Positions 45,401-53,521 of a DNA stretch of 64,000 nucleotides are shown here, piece by piece. The DNA comes from Calothrix sp. NIES-4101. GTDB taxonomy: Bacteria > Cyanobacteriota > Cyanobacteriia > Cyanobacteriales > Nostocaceae. Numbering within the stretch: position 1 is the stretch's first letter; every line of letters begins with the position of its first letter. The translations under genes were made by a program, and so were the position numbers. The DNA lies in the NCBI GenBank assembly GCA_004296455.1, contig AP018280.1, positions 6,002,794-6,066,793 of the forward strand, written 5' to 3'. The notes beneath the pieces are model-generated. The model was not told where the DNA came from, made no database searches, and saw only the letters and a program-made list of their open reading frames with translations.

Positions 45401-47914
45401 TTCACTAGCATCAAAATTACCATTTAAATATTCAATCTCAATTTTCTGACGATATAATGAAAATGCTAAATTATAATGTTTTTCCCAGCAATCTGCTGCC
45501 AGTAAACTAATTCCTGTATTTAAATATTCCTGTGCTGCAATGTATGCGGTTGCTGCTTTCGCTTTAGTTGCTGCTGTTAGATTCAATTTTGCTAATTCTT
45601 GCTGTTCCGCATCTTCTGTAATCAGATTAATTCCAGCATTTAAGTGATTGACTATATCAAAAAGATTATCTTCATACACACCCACAGTTGTATTTGCAAG
45701 TAACAATTTTCCGATTTTCAGATGTGTCGCTGGCTTTTGCTGATCATCAATTAAACTATAGGCTGCTTGTTGAACGCGGTCATGTAAAAATTTGTAAGTG
45801 ACAGTTGTAGATGTTGAATCAATTACCAAATCATTAATTTTCTGATTAGCTTGATTTAAATCGGTTTGAAAAAATTTGTAGGATTCATTTTGAGGTAATA
45901 TTAATTCTTCTTGCAAAGCTTTCCATAAATCGACAGCAACCTCTGTGGGAGATTTTTCTAAAACAACTGCTAAAATATTTAAGTCAAATTCATTACCAAT
46001 ACATGCAGCCAAGCTGAGTAATTTTTGAGTTGCAGAAGGTAGTTTTTGCAGAACCTCTACCATTAATTCAACCACATCTTGGGTTAGCGCTCGCTCGCGA
46101 ACTTGAGAAATATTGCATTCCCAGCAACCAGATTGCAAATTAAACTTAATTAATTTTTCATCGTACAAGACTTTTAAAAATTGCGTACAGAAGAAAGGAT
46201 TCCCTTGAGTTTTTTGTTGGACTAACTCAGCCAGAGGTAAAGCGATTGGTAAAGAACAATTTAAAGTATCAGCAACTAAATGATTTATATCGGAAATTTG
46301 CAGTGGTGCGATCGCAATTTCGTTGATAACTGTACCCATTTGCCGTATCTGTGCCAGCGTTAGTATCAATGGATGTGCGGATGGTACTTCGTTATCTCGG
46401 TAAGCACCAATTATCAATATGTGCCCACTTTCATTTTCAGTTGCTAATAAATGTAACAACTTTAAGGAAGCAGAATCTGCCCACTGCAAATCATCTAGGA
46501 AAATTACCAAAGGATGTGCGGATGTCGCAAAGATTTGGATAAAGTTTTTGAACAATAAATTAAAGCGGTTTAAAGCTGCTGTTCCCTCAAGCTCAATTGC
46601 TGGAGGTTGTTTCCCAATGATTTGTTCAAGTTCGGGGATGACATCAATGATAACTTGGGCATTTTCACCTAATATTTCGAGAATTTTCTGCTTCCAAGAT
46701 TGCAGCTGTACATCGCTATCATGAAGTAACTGTCTAATTAAGTTCCGGAATGCTTGTAAAAAAGCCGAAAAAGGCGTTTGACGCTGAAATTGATCGTATT
46801 TACCCTTGATAAAATATCCCTGTTGCTGCACAATCGGCTTGTGAACTTCGTTAATAACTGCGGTTTTGCCAATCCCAGAAACCCCCTTCACCATCATTAA
46901 CTCACAGCTACCAGCACTAGATAGTATGTCTTTGGGAGAGACTACACGAGCAAAAGCAGCTAATAAATTGGCAACTTCAGTTTCCCGACCGTATAATTTT
47001 TCAGGGATAATAAAGCGATCGCACAAATCCTTTTGCCCCAATTCAAAGCCTGGTATTTTCCTTTGATTATTCCAATATTGCTGGCACAAAATTAGGTCAT
47101 ATTTCAGCCCCAAAGCGCTTTGATAGCGTGCTTCGGCATTTTTTGCCATGAGTTTGCTAACTATATCCCCTAACTGCTGCGGAATTCCCGGCTTCAGACT
47201 GGTGACGCTTTCAGGTTGCTTGGCAATGTGGCAATGCAGCAATTCCATCAAATCGACACTGGCAAAGGGTAATTGCTGCGTTAATAGCTGATAAAACGTG
47301 ACTCCTAAGGAATAAAAATCCGTACGGTAGTCAATTCCCCGATTCATCCTTCCAGTTTGTTCCGGAGAAATGTAAGCCAAAGTACCTTCAAGGATGTTGG
47401 GGTTTTTGAGTTGTTGCGTTTCTCGTGGTAACAGGGAAGCAATACTAAAGTCAATTAACTTCACCTGCTTGGTATCGGGATTAATTAATATATTGGCTGG
47501 TTTAATATCTTTATGAATAATCCGGTTACTATGAAGTTGATCAAGTGCGATCGCAATCTGTATCGCCACATCGAAAAAAATATCAACCGTATTAATACTA
47601 GGTTCTTGAATTAATTGCTTAAAATACTCTTCTAGCGAAATTCCACCGAAATCTTCCATCACCAAAGCATAGGTATTATTGTACCTTTCCAGAGCGATCG
47701 GTCGAACAACCCCATCAATATCTAAATTACGGGTAATAACGTACTGATTGCGAAACTGGACCAGCTCATTAAAGCTAGGACACTCATTCCGCATAAACTT
47801 GACGATTACGGGTTTCTTATCCTCTGACATCGCACGGCAAACAATTGTCCTTGAGCCTAGATAGATTTGTTCGCCAACTTCATACCCCAAAAGCTTTATT
47901 CTACTATCAAGCAT
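42443..47914 (-). CDS. HstK-like Ser/Thr kinase - AAA ATPase - GAF - histidine kinase fusion
   Basis: This 1823-residue soluble signalling protein has a Ser/Thr kinase at about 1-270 (VIVKFM Lys, HKDIKPAN loop, DFS in place of DFG, ISPEQTGRMN), then an ATPase of the AAA_16 type (about 295-600, P-loop VKGVSGIGKT), a long helical/TPR-like region (about 700-1330), a GAF domain (about 1365-1520), and a histidine kinase with acceptor His near 1567 in AHEINNPIG, N-box NLIANAIDAL, DNGAGM and GTGLGLAIARQ. Anabaena HstK is the reference for this layout. It has no receiver domain of its own. It is divergent from the alpha-oxoamine synthase gene, with 526 bp between the starts. Confidence 0.92.
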   Translation of the reverse strand: MLDSRIKLLGYEVGEQIYLGSRTIVCRAMSEDKKPVIVKFMRNECPSFNELVQFRNQYVITRNLDIDGVVRPIALERYNNTYALVMEDFGGISLEEYFKQLIQEPSINTVDIFFDVAIQIAIALDQLHSNRIIHKDIKPANILINPDTKQVKLIDFSIASLLPRETQQLKNPNILEGTLAYISPEQTGRMNRGIDYRTDFYSLGVTFYQLLTQQLPFASVDLMELLHCHIAKQPESVTSLKPGIPQQLGDIVSKLMAKNAEARYQSALGLKYDLILCQQYWNNQRKIPGFELGQKDLCDRFIIPEKLYGRETEVANLLAAFARVVSPKDILSSAGSCELMMVKGVSGIGKTAVINEVHKPIVQQQGYFIKGKYDQFQRQTPFSAFLQAFRNLIRQLLHDSDVQLQSWKQKILEILGENAQVIIDVIPELEQIIGKQPPAIELEGTAALNRFNLLFKNFIQIFATSAHPLVIFLDDLQWADSASLKLLHLLATENESGHILIIGAYRDNEVPSAHPLILTLAQIRQMGTVINEIAIAPLQISDINHLVADTLNCSLPIALPLAELVQQKTQGNPFFCTQFLKVLYDEKLIKFNLQSGCWECNISQVRERALTQDVVELMVEVLQKLPSATQKLLSLAACIGNEFDLNILAVVLEKSPTEVAVDLWKALQEELILPQNESYKFFQTDLNQANQKINDLVIDSTSTTVTYKFLHDRVQQAAYSLIDDQQKPATHLKIGKLLLANTTVGVYEDNLFDIVNHLNAGINLITEDAEQQELAKLNLTAATKAKAATAYIAAQEYLNTGISLLAADCWEKHYNLAFSLYRQKIEIEYLNGNFDASEKLTFAVLPNLKNNIDKADIYNVLIVQYTLQLRYEESINTGRYALNLLGLELADANFYQEIEKEYILVNQLLAGREISHIIDLPSMESPEKMIAAKLLMNLDAVCYNGKPELFPVVALKLVNLSLMHGNTAESARGFADYAVILGAIFQDYKSSYEFGLLAVNLSNKLNNSSAQCRTYFMFASFVNHWSQHLRLSNVINDDAYRFGLESGELQNSGYSLFAKTLNLFCEGTNLGDILTYIPGFIEFTNKTQNLATTDCLTALEQVIGNLSGMTSHHRDFGIANTSEEEYWQLYQSRQSGLAMCCYQIIKSQALYIYGDYDGAYACALEAQANIMRVIGFFCVAVHNFYFSLALVHKYDQASDDATKAAYFQQLQTNQTQMKIWADSCPENFLHKYLLVEAEMLRLAGKNTEAIELYDKVIHLARESEYIQEEALSYELAAKFYLGWNKPKIAQVYIKDAYYAYARWGAKSKVNHLEKEYPQLLAPIILRQASDALSLETVVLNATQVLNTSSTSLASVFDLATVIKSSQAISSEIDVERLVKSLMEVVLENTGASKIVMILCKNAQMFVEASAEVAGETIIQRNDFNSLPVDKSSEIPISVLNYVKNTGRLLLVNDVAADITWLADSYIQKQKPQCLLCLPINRQGQLTGLLYLENQIATEVFTSDRIELLELICSQAAISLENAQLYERSQDYAKQLETSLENLKQAQLQLVQSEKMSALGSLVSGIAHEINNPIGCISGNIEPANQYIQDLFRVIAGYQHEYTQPSAQLRQTIDNVDLEYIREDLPNLMISMQQSIDRIYDISISLRTFSRSDTQKPVLCNIHECINSTILILRHRLKATEKRPEIEIVKDYGNIPEFKCFPGQLNQVFMNLIANAIDALEDSNAGKKFIAIQDNPNRITITTQISQNREFVAISIKDNGAGMSPEVKNKIFEHLFTTKPVGKGTGLGLAIARQIVIDKHGGTIEVNSTPNEGAEFIIQLPLNN

Positions 47915-48440
47915 AATTACACTACTGAGATGCCTAGTTTGTGTTGTATATTTAGTATTCCCAAAGGCAATGAATTTATATCAGTAGTGTGATTGCGACT
48001 GCAAAAAAGCAAGCATCATCCTCACGTTGTTCTTAAATTCATACATAACCATCTATTTGCTGGATGATGTTTAAGATTATTTCAACTAAAGTTACGTATA
48101 TTTTGGCTTCTAAAATAGACAGTAAATCTGTTTTACTGTAACTAAACGTAATTTTCAGCCTCAAGCAAAATTTTTGAATAAATGTAGTATTTATAAATTT
48201 TTCTCTAGTCAGATTAAAATTATTCTGTGAGAAGTTAAGCTAAAGACCGAAGAAAGACAATTTATTGAATTTAAGATTAACTTAGATACCTAATTTATCA
48301 ATGGGAACTAAGTCATCAACGAATAATCTTGCTTCAACACTCAAATCGAGAAGGAACTAGCTTATAAAAAATCAGATTCAGTCAGATATAACCAGCATTT
48401 AATAACTTTTAGTGAATTGATTATTTTTTCAGAAACTAGT
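47915..48440. promoter_or_regulatory. divergent region with several inverted repeats
   Basis: This 526-bp region separates the kinase and the oxoamine synthase genes. Inverted repeats: CACTACTGA (47920-47928) / TCAGTAGTG (47980-47988); AAGCATCATCC (48011-48021) / GGATGATGTTT (48062-48072) with one mismatch; and CAGTAAA/TTTACTG near 48119-48137. It is AT-rich with no HIP1 site. These are candidate operator or leader hairpins; function unproven. Confidence 0.45.
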
Positions 48441-49733
48441 ATGAAGATTCAAGTTTCAACTCCGATTATGAGCTACATGAAGCTATTGGAAAGCCAAGGA
48501 ATCACAGATATAGAAGAATTATCCGATAAACTTTACGAACATTACCAACAGCAAGTAAGCCTTGGCTTATATTCTAATGGTAGATATACCGAATCTGGAA
48601 GTAACGTCAAAGCGACGGTTATTTCAACACATGGCGATAAAAATGAAGAATGTATTCTTTGGTGTATGAATCATTATTTAGGTTTAAATCGCAATCAAAA
48701 TGTGATTGATAAAGTTTGCCAAGCCGTACAAAAATATGGGACTGGCTCTGGTACTTCTGCACTTTCCGGTGGTATGTCCATTTTACACAAACAAGTTGAA
48801 CAAAAACTACAAAAACTAATTGGCAAAGAAAGTGTTTTACTTTTTCCAACTGGTTTCACCACAAATATCGGATGTATTTCTGCCCTCCCAGGAAAAAAAG
48901 ATTTACTAATTTTTGATCGTGAATGTCACGCATCTATAATTGATGGGGTTAAATTATCTGGCAGAAAATGGGTAACTTTTAAACATAATAATGTTACTGA
49001 TTTAGAACAGAAATTAAATAAATACAAAAACGAATACGAAAACATTTTTGTTATTGTAGAATCAGCTTATTCAATGAGTGGAGATTTATCACCATTACTC
49101 GAAATAGTCCAGTTAAAACAAAAATATAAATTCTTTATTTATGTTGATGAAGCTCATACATTTGGTATTTATGGTCAAAATGGTGCAGGTTACTGTTCCC
49201 ATTTAGGAATTGTTGAAGAAGTAGACTTTATCGCTGCAACTTTGTCAAAAGCTACAGCATCAATTGGTGGATTTGTCGCCATCAAATCTAAATATATCCC
49301 ATTACTACATTGGCGAGCCAGCACCTATACATTTCAAGCATGTTTGACTCCAGCAGATGCTGCGGCAATCTTAGCCTCACTGGAAGAAATTGAAGCAAAT
49401 CCCCGACTGATTGAATCCTTACATGAAAATAATCACTACATGCGTAACCGTCTTAAAGATTTAGGATTTGATTTAGGAATTTCTGTTAGCCCAATTATTC
49501 CCATATTTATTCCGGATACAGATACACTGCTAGCATTTAATAAAGAACTATATGCTCGTGGTATTTTCTCCGTATCTATTTTCTATCCAGTAGTCAAACC
49601 CCATGAAGGGAGAATTCGCTTTATCTTAAGTGCAGTTCACACAAAAGAACAAATTGATACTACCGTTAATACGCTTCATGAACTTGGCTTAAAGTATAGT
49701 ATTATTAGTCCTCAATTAATCACTGCGGCTTAG
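48441..49733 (+). CDS. alpha-oxoamine synthase (PLP, AONS/KBL/CqsA superfamily)
   Basis: This 430-residue fold-type I PLP enzyme condenses an amino acid with an acyl thioester to an alpha-aminoketone, releasing CO2. Seen: KYGTGSGTSALSGG (about 98-111), the PLP-stacking His in DRECHASIIDG (about 159-169), ESAYSMSGD (about 208-215), DEAHTFG (236-242) and the Schiff-base Lys270 in ATLSKATASIGG. It has an N-terminal extension of about 65 residues and no carrier-protein domain. It is not clearly AONS, KBL, ALAS or SPT. ATG at 48441 was preferred to a TTG at 48417. The methyltransferase gene starts 62 bp later. Confidence 0.88.
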   Translation: MKIQVSTPIMSYMKLLESQGITDIEELSDKLYEHYQQQVSLGLYSNGRYTESGSNVKATVISTHGDKNEECILWCMNHYLGLNRNQNVIDKVCQAVQKYGTGSGTSALSGGMSILHKQVEQKLQKLIGKESVLLFPTGFTTNIGCISALPGKKDLLIFDRECHASIIDGVKLSGRKWVTFKHNNVTDLEQKLNKYKNEYENIFVIVESAYSMSGDLSPLLEIVQLKQKYKFFIYVDEAHTFGIYGQNGAGYCSHLGIVEEVDFIAATLSKATASIGGFVAIKSKYIPLLHWRASTYTFQACLTPADAAAILASLEEIEANPRLIESLHENNHYMRNRLKDLGFDLGISVSPIIPIFIPDTDTLLAFNKELYARGIFSVSIFYPVVKPHEGRIRFILSAVHTKEQIDTTVNTLHELGLKYSIISPQLITAA

Positions 49734-49795
49734 ACTTTTCTCCTAGCAAATAGCTGTAATAAGTAATTTTTCACATTTGCAATAGTACATATTTT

Positions 49796-50626
49796 TTGTC
49801 TAATTTAATTGATTTTCAGCATTTGCAGTATCAATCAAGCATTAATACTGAAGTCGTTACAAAATGGTACAGATATAATATTGATCAAATAATTGGTCCA
49901 ATTATTTGCATGTTATTGACATCAAATAAAATGATTACTACAGAATTGTCTTTACCAATAATCGCCAGAGAATATTTAAAAGAAACTCCATATGGTCAAA
50001 TGGAGTTTGGTGATAGAGATATTATTGTATTACCTACAGTTTTTCCCCCAGATATAAACACATTAGAGCTAGCAAAAGTAACTAGCAGGTTAGTTAGAAA
50101 ATTCTTAGAAACGAATCATCAATGTCGAGTATTTGAAATGGGTGTTGGCTCTGGGGGAGCGATTTTAAGTGTAGCTCAAATACCTGGCATAATTGCGAGT
50201 GGAAGTGATATTTCCCCAATGGCTGTTTTAAATGCTCAAGTTAATGCACTATGGTGGGGAGCAAAATGTGACATATACCATAGTAATTTATTTGATAATG
50301 TTCCTAAAAATGAATTTGATATTATTTTTTGGAATATTCCTTGGCTATGCGAAAATCCTGGCGAAATAGAAGATATACGTTTCAAAGCAGGTTTCGATCC
50401 TGGTTATCAAGATTTACAAACATTTTTGTCAGATGTCAATCAATGGTTAGCTCCCGGAGGGAGCATTTTATTAGCAATAGAGGAAAATTTTTGCAATTTA
50501 GATGCAATTGATAAGTTAATTGATCAGGCTAACTTCCAACTAGAAATCTTTGATACAACTCAGGTTGTTTGGCAAGGAATGGATTTACAGTTAATATTTA
50601 TTCAATTAGTCCCTAGAGCAATATGA
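49796..50626 (+). CDS. HemK-like class I SAM-dependent methyltransferase
   Basis: This 276-residue protein has an N-terminal helical region (about 1-85) and a Rossmann methyltransferase domain: motif I VFEMGVGSGG (about 112-121), acidic GSDISP (136-141) and motif IV IIFWNIPW (about 177-183), the place of NPPY in HemK/PrmC. The usual NPPY is NIPW here, so glutamine methylation of release factor is doubtful. The start is a TTG without a clear ribosome-binding site, so the first residues are uncertain. Given its position it probably acts on the product of the oxoamine synthase. Confidence 0.78.
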   Translation: MSNLIDFQHLQYQSSINTEVVTKWYRYNIDQIIGPIICMLLTSNKMITTELSLPIIAREYLKETPYGQMEFGDRDIIVLPTVFPPDINTLELAKVTSRLVRKFLETNHQCRVFEMGVGSGGAILSVAQIPGIIASGSDISPMAVLNAQVNALWWGAKCDIYHSNLFDNVPKNEFDIIFWNIPWLCENPGEIEDIRFKAGFDPGYQDLQTFLSDVNQWLAPGGSILLAIEENFCNLDAIDKLIDQANFQLEIFDTTQVVWQGMDLQLIFIQLVPRAI

Positions 50627-50674
50627 AATAAATAGGCGAGAATAAGCTTCCCTGTGAAGTAATACATGATAGCG

Positions 50675-50851
50675 GAATATATGGCTCTTCAGTTCTTTTT
50701 ATGGAAAACTTAGCTAAAAATCCTTGAAAGCCTTATTACATAGGAATTTAGCCTCAAAAAGTATCATAGTTGCTTGTAATCATTGTTTTGTAAGGGTTTT
50801 ACTGCAAAAAAACCTCAAGCTCCATAAAACTTGCCGAAGAGCCGAATATAT
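50675..50851. repeat. target-site duplication pair GAATATAT
   Basis: Exact 8-bp direct repeats at 50675-50682 and 50844-50851 bracket the ISL3-like element. They show a true transposition event. Confidence 0.85.
50683..50843. mobile_element. 161-bp non-autonomous element with ISL3-like ends and 8-bp target duplication
   Basis: The left end begins GGCTCTTCAG and the right end closes in GAAGAGCC. The first 23 bp of each end match at 18 positions, including GGCTCTTC and TTTTATGGA. The flanks are identical: GAATATAT at 50675-50682 and 50844-50851. GG-starting ends of this kind with 8-bp duplications fit the ISL3 family. There is no transposase gene inside, so it is a MITE or deletion derivative. 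Confidence 0.85.
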
Positions 50852-50942
50852 TACATCCCCTCATCTCTCTCCCTATGGTTAATGATTGCGAATTCATCTA
50901 GCAGAAAAAATAGAGTTGCAGGACAGTTACGTCCCTCAAAAC

Positions 50943-51617
50943 CTACTTCTTTTTTCCTGACGAATTATTGGGGTTAAGTTGCTGTCTACCATTACGAATA
51001 ATACGCATCATCTCATTTAAATCTTCCTCAATGTGTTCTAAGACACTATCAGCATATTCATCAGCGCCTCGCTCAATTTGTTGAGCTTCTGTAACAGCAC
51101 GTTGTCGCATATCCTCTAATTCCTGTTGGCATTGGCGACGTTGGAGGTCGATTTCCTGTAACGTTTCTTGCATCATCGCGTCGCATTCTTGCTGCACTTT
51201 TCGGTGTATCTGTTCGGCTTCTCGTTCTGCTTGGCGAATGATATCATTTTCATCCAAAATCTGGGTGCGTTTAGCTTGAGCCGCATCCACTATCCTCTGT
51301 CCATACTCTTCTGCCTCTAGCAATATCTCCTCTTTTTGCTGAATTATTGACGCTGCCTCTGCAAACGCTTGTGGCAATGACATTCTAATAAAATCAAGCA
51401 AATCAAGCAGCTTTTCTTCGTCTACCACAGTCCGCCGCGTTAAAGGGATGTGGAAACTTGAGAGAATCATTTCCTCTAAGCGGTTAAGTTCCTGCTGAAT
51501 GTCCAAACTTTCCCCTGATGATACTTCTACAGGGGAGACTCCGTTGGGGAGTTCTTGAGGGATGGGACTGCTTCCGTTTTGTTCGGATTCGTAACTTGAT
51601 AATTTTGGGCGTAGCAT
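50943..51617 (-). CDS. DivIVA-like coiled-coil protein
   Basis: This 224-residue protein has a low-complexity N-terminus (about 1-40), a conserved middle with [24 protein letters not shown], and a long coiled coil rich in Gln, Glu and Arg (about 75-205). It ends [15 protein letters not shown]. Cyanobacterial homologs are often annotated as DivIVA-domain or ATP synthase B-like; it is not a true ATP synthase subunit because it lacks a membrane anchor. Its first 91 bases overlap the 3' end of coaD in another frame, so the two are translationally close. The cellular role is unknown. Confidence 0.82.
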   Translation of the reverse strand: MLRPKLSSYESEQNGSSPIPQELPNGVSPVEVSSGESLDIQQELNRLEEMILSSFHIPLTRRTVVDEEKLLDLLDFIRMSLPQAFAEAASIIQQKEEILLEAEEYGQRIVDAAQAKRTQILDENDIIRQAEREAEQIHRKVQQECDAMMQETLQEIDLQRRQCQQELEDMRQRAVTEAQQIERGADEYADSVLEHIEEDLNEMMRIIRNGRQQLNPNNSSGKKK

Positions 51618-52078
51618 TGGTATATATCTAAAGCAACGTGCGGAGGGACAAGATGATTGACAGAGCCACCAAACCTTGCAATCTCTTTTACCACACTACT
51701 ACTTAAAAAACTATACTCATTTGATGTCGCGAGAAAAACAGTTTCGATTTGAGTCGAAAGAGTGTTATTGGTGTGCGCCATCTGGAGTTCAACTTCAAAA
51801 TCAGAGATTGCCCGTAAACCCCGTAATAAAACTTCTGCTTGGCGCATCTGTGCGTAATTTACAGTTAATCCGTCAAAGCTATCGACTTCAACATTGGGTA
51901 GATGTTTTACTGATTGACGAATTTGTTCTATCCGTTTTTCTACGGTAAACAATGGTGTTTTGTTGGGGTTACGCAAAACAGCAACGATTACCCACTCAAA
52001 CAACTTTGCACCACGCTGGATAATGTCGAGATGCCCTAATGTAATGGGGTCAAAGCTTCCGGGATAAATGGCAATCAC
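51527..52078 (-). CDS. coaD: phosphopantetheine adenylyltransferase
   Basis: The enzyme makes dephospho-CoA from 4'-phosphopantetheine and ATP, the fourth step of CoA synthesis. It has 183 residues from a GTG start. Seen: [15 protein letters not shown] with the HxGH nucleotidyltransferase motif and the [14 protein letters not shown]-like block [13 protein letters not shown]. The last 25 residues are an extension beyond the usual 160, overlapping the next gene by 91 bp. An ATG at 52138 opens the same frame but adds a tail rich in Asn/His that does not match the family; GTG 52078 has GAGG about 11 nt upstream. Confidence 0.94.
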   Translation of the reverse strand: MIAIYPGSFDPITLGHLDIIQRGAKLFEWVIVAVLRNPNKTPLFTVEKRIEQIRQSVKHLPNVEVDSFDGLTVNYAQMRQAEVLLRGLRAISDFEVELQMAHTNNTLSTQIETVFLATSNEYSFLSSSVVKEIARFGGSVNHLVPPHVALDIYQCYAQNYQVTNPNKTEAVPSLKNSPTESPL

Positions 52079-52479
52079 AAGTATAGATGCCTCAAAGTTG
52101 TTGTAGTTGGAGTGATTACTATGATACCCACATAACATTATGCTTGGAGATTAATTGTTGATCTTTTAGTCACCAGTATCTAAATACCAATTCTCCAAAA
52201 GCAACCACAATATCGGGGGTGATGCGGAGATTGATATCTAGTCAGATTTTAGAGAAATAGTATAAGTGCTATCTGATACATCCTCTGCGTTAAAAACGGA
52301 GATAACTCCAATGTAGAGACGCGAAATTTACGTTTTTATACAGCCAAGGCGAATTACAATCAATCCTGTGGTGAGTTTGGAGTTTGAAGTTACACGCAAA
52401 AATATTAGACAAAATATTTTGCAGGGGATAATACCTTGTGTTGTTTGAAGAAACTTTTAACTTTTATGGGAATTTTTAC
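52079..52479. other. intergenic region with dispersed repeat copy
   Basis: These 401 bp between coaD and lgt contain copy 4 of the dispersed repeat. No gene was seen. Confidence 0.45.
52216..52330. repeat. dispersed repeat (copy 4)
   Basis: The left remnant GGGGGTGATGCGGAGATT is followed by TAGTCAGATTTTAGAGAAAT and AGTATAAGTGC, in the same order as in copy 2 (31800-31885). It ends near GTAGAGACGCG. Confidence 0.5.
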
Positions 52480-53355
52480 ATGGTACTAGATTTAACTATT
52501 TTGCCTTTAGCGTTTCGCTTTACTTCCCCTGGACCAATTGTCTTTCAGTGGGGACTAATAACAGTACGCTGGTATGGCTTGCTAATCGCTACAGCCGTAC
52601 TTCTAGGTGTGACTTTATCTCAATATCTGGCGAAGCGTCGTCATGTAAACCCAGATTTATTAAGCGATTTATCAATTTGGTTAATTATTGGGGCGATCCC
52701 GTTTGCGAGACTATATTACGTTATTTTCCAATGGGCGGAGTATGCACGGAATCCGGGAAAGATAATTGCGATTTGGGAAGGGGGTATAGCCATCCACGGA
52801 GCCATAATTGGTGGAACTTTAGCAGCTTTAATTTTCTGTAAACTCAAAAAAATTGCTTTTTGGCAAATGGCTGATTTGGTTGCGCCATCGTTAATTTTAG
52901 GACAGGCGATCGGGCGTTGGGGAAATTTCTTTAACTCAGAGGCTTTTGGTAGTCCTACAAATCTACCTTGGAAATTATATATTCCTCGCGATCGCCGTCC
53001 GCCAGATTTTCTCAATGTTGAGTATTTTCATCCGACATTTCTCTACGAATCAATCTGGGATTTAGGAGTTTTTGCTTTGCTAATGACTCTATTTTTTCGG
53101 AGTCTGCAACAGGATAAGTCCAAATTAAAAGTTGGCACGCTATTTCTGGTTTATTTAGCAACATACAGCTTAGGTCGATTTTGGATTGAAGGACTGCGAA
53201 CCGATAGCTTAATGTTGGGACCATTGCGAATGGCGCAATTTATCAGCCTAGTGGGTATTGGATTGGGTATTTTTGGGTTGTGGTGGCTTTACCTCAAAAA
53301 TCGTCCCCTTCCTGATGTGGTTGCTGCTGCTGACGAAACAGAGAATGCTGGATGA
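52480..53355 (+). CDS. lgt: prolipoprotein diacylglyceryl transferase
   Basis: This membrane enzyme transfers diacylglycerol to the lipobox Cys of prolipoproteins. It has 291 residues and about seven helices. The signature GQAIGRWGNFFNSEAFG is present, with RWYGLLIATAVLLG near the N-terminus, and IAIHGAIIGG with the catalytic His region. ATG at 52480 (MVLDLTILPLAF) was chosen over a TTG at 52438. A hairpin follows at 53388. Confidence 0.95.
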   Translation: MVLDLTILPLAFRFTSPGPIVFQWGLITVRWYGLLIATAVLLGVTLSQYLAKRRHVNPDLLSDLSIWLIIGAIPFARLYYVIFQWAEYARNPGKIIAIWEGGIAIHGAIIGGTLAALIFCKLKKIAFWQMADLVAPSLILGQAIGRWGNFFNSEAFGSPTNLPWKLYIPRDRRPPDFLNVEYFHPTFLYESIWDLGVFALLMTLFFRSLQQDKSKLKVGTLFLVYLATYSLGRFWIEGLRTDSLMLGPLRMAQFISLVGIGLGIFGLWWLYLKNRPLPDVVAAADETENAG

Positions 53356-53387
53356 GTAGGAATAACCAAAATAAAAAAATAAAAAAT

Positions 53388-53412
53388 GCCCCAGAGTATT
53401 CTCTAGGGCTTA
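53388..53412 (+). terminator. hairpin after lgt
   Basis: GCCCCAGAG / CTCTAGGGC with a 4-nt loop and one mismatch, followed by TTAACC. It is a moderate terminator. Confidence 0.55.
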
Positions 53413-53521
53413 ACCAGGGTGCATCTACCAATCACCTCTACTAGATATGGGGGCATCATCCGGAGAGTCACTGACAAAATTCCGAATTTTTTTTTCTTGA
53501 TAAATTGTTCTGTCTACTTTT

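Noticed and set aside
48441-49733. Naming the oxoamine synthase bioF or kbl
   Set aside because: The KYGTGSGTSALSGG block and the long N-terminal extension fit neither, and no biotin or threonine genes are beside it.
53410-53521. Cobalamin riboswitch upstream of cobM
   Set aside because: No Cbl-box-like core was found in the 170 bp between lgt and cobM; only a terminator and an AT-rich hairpin are present.
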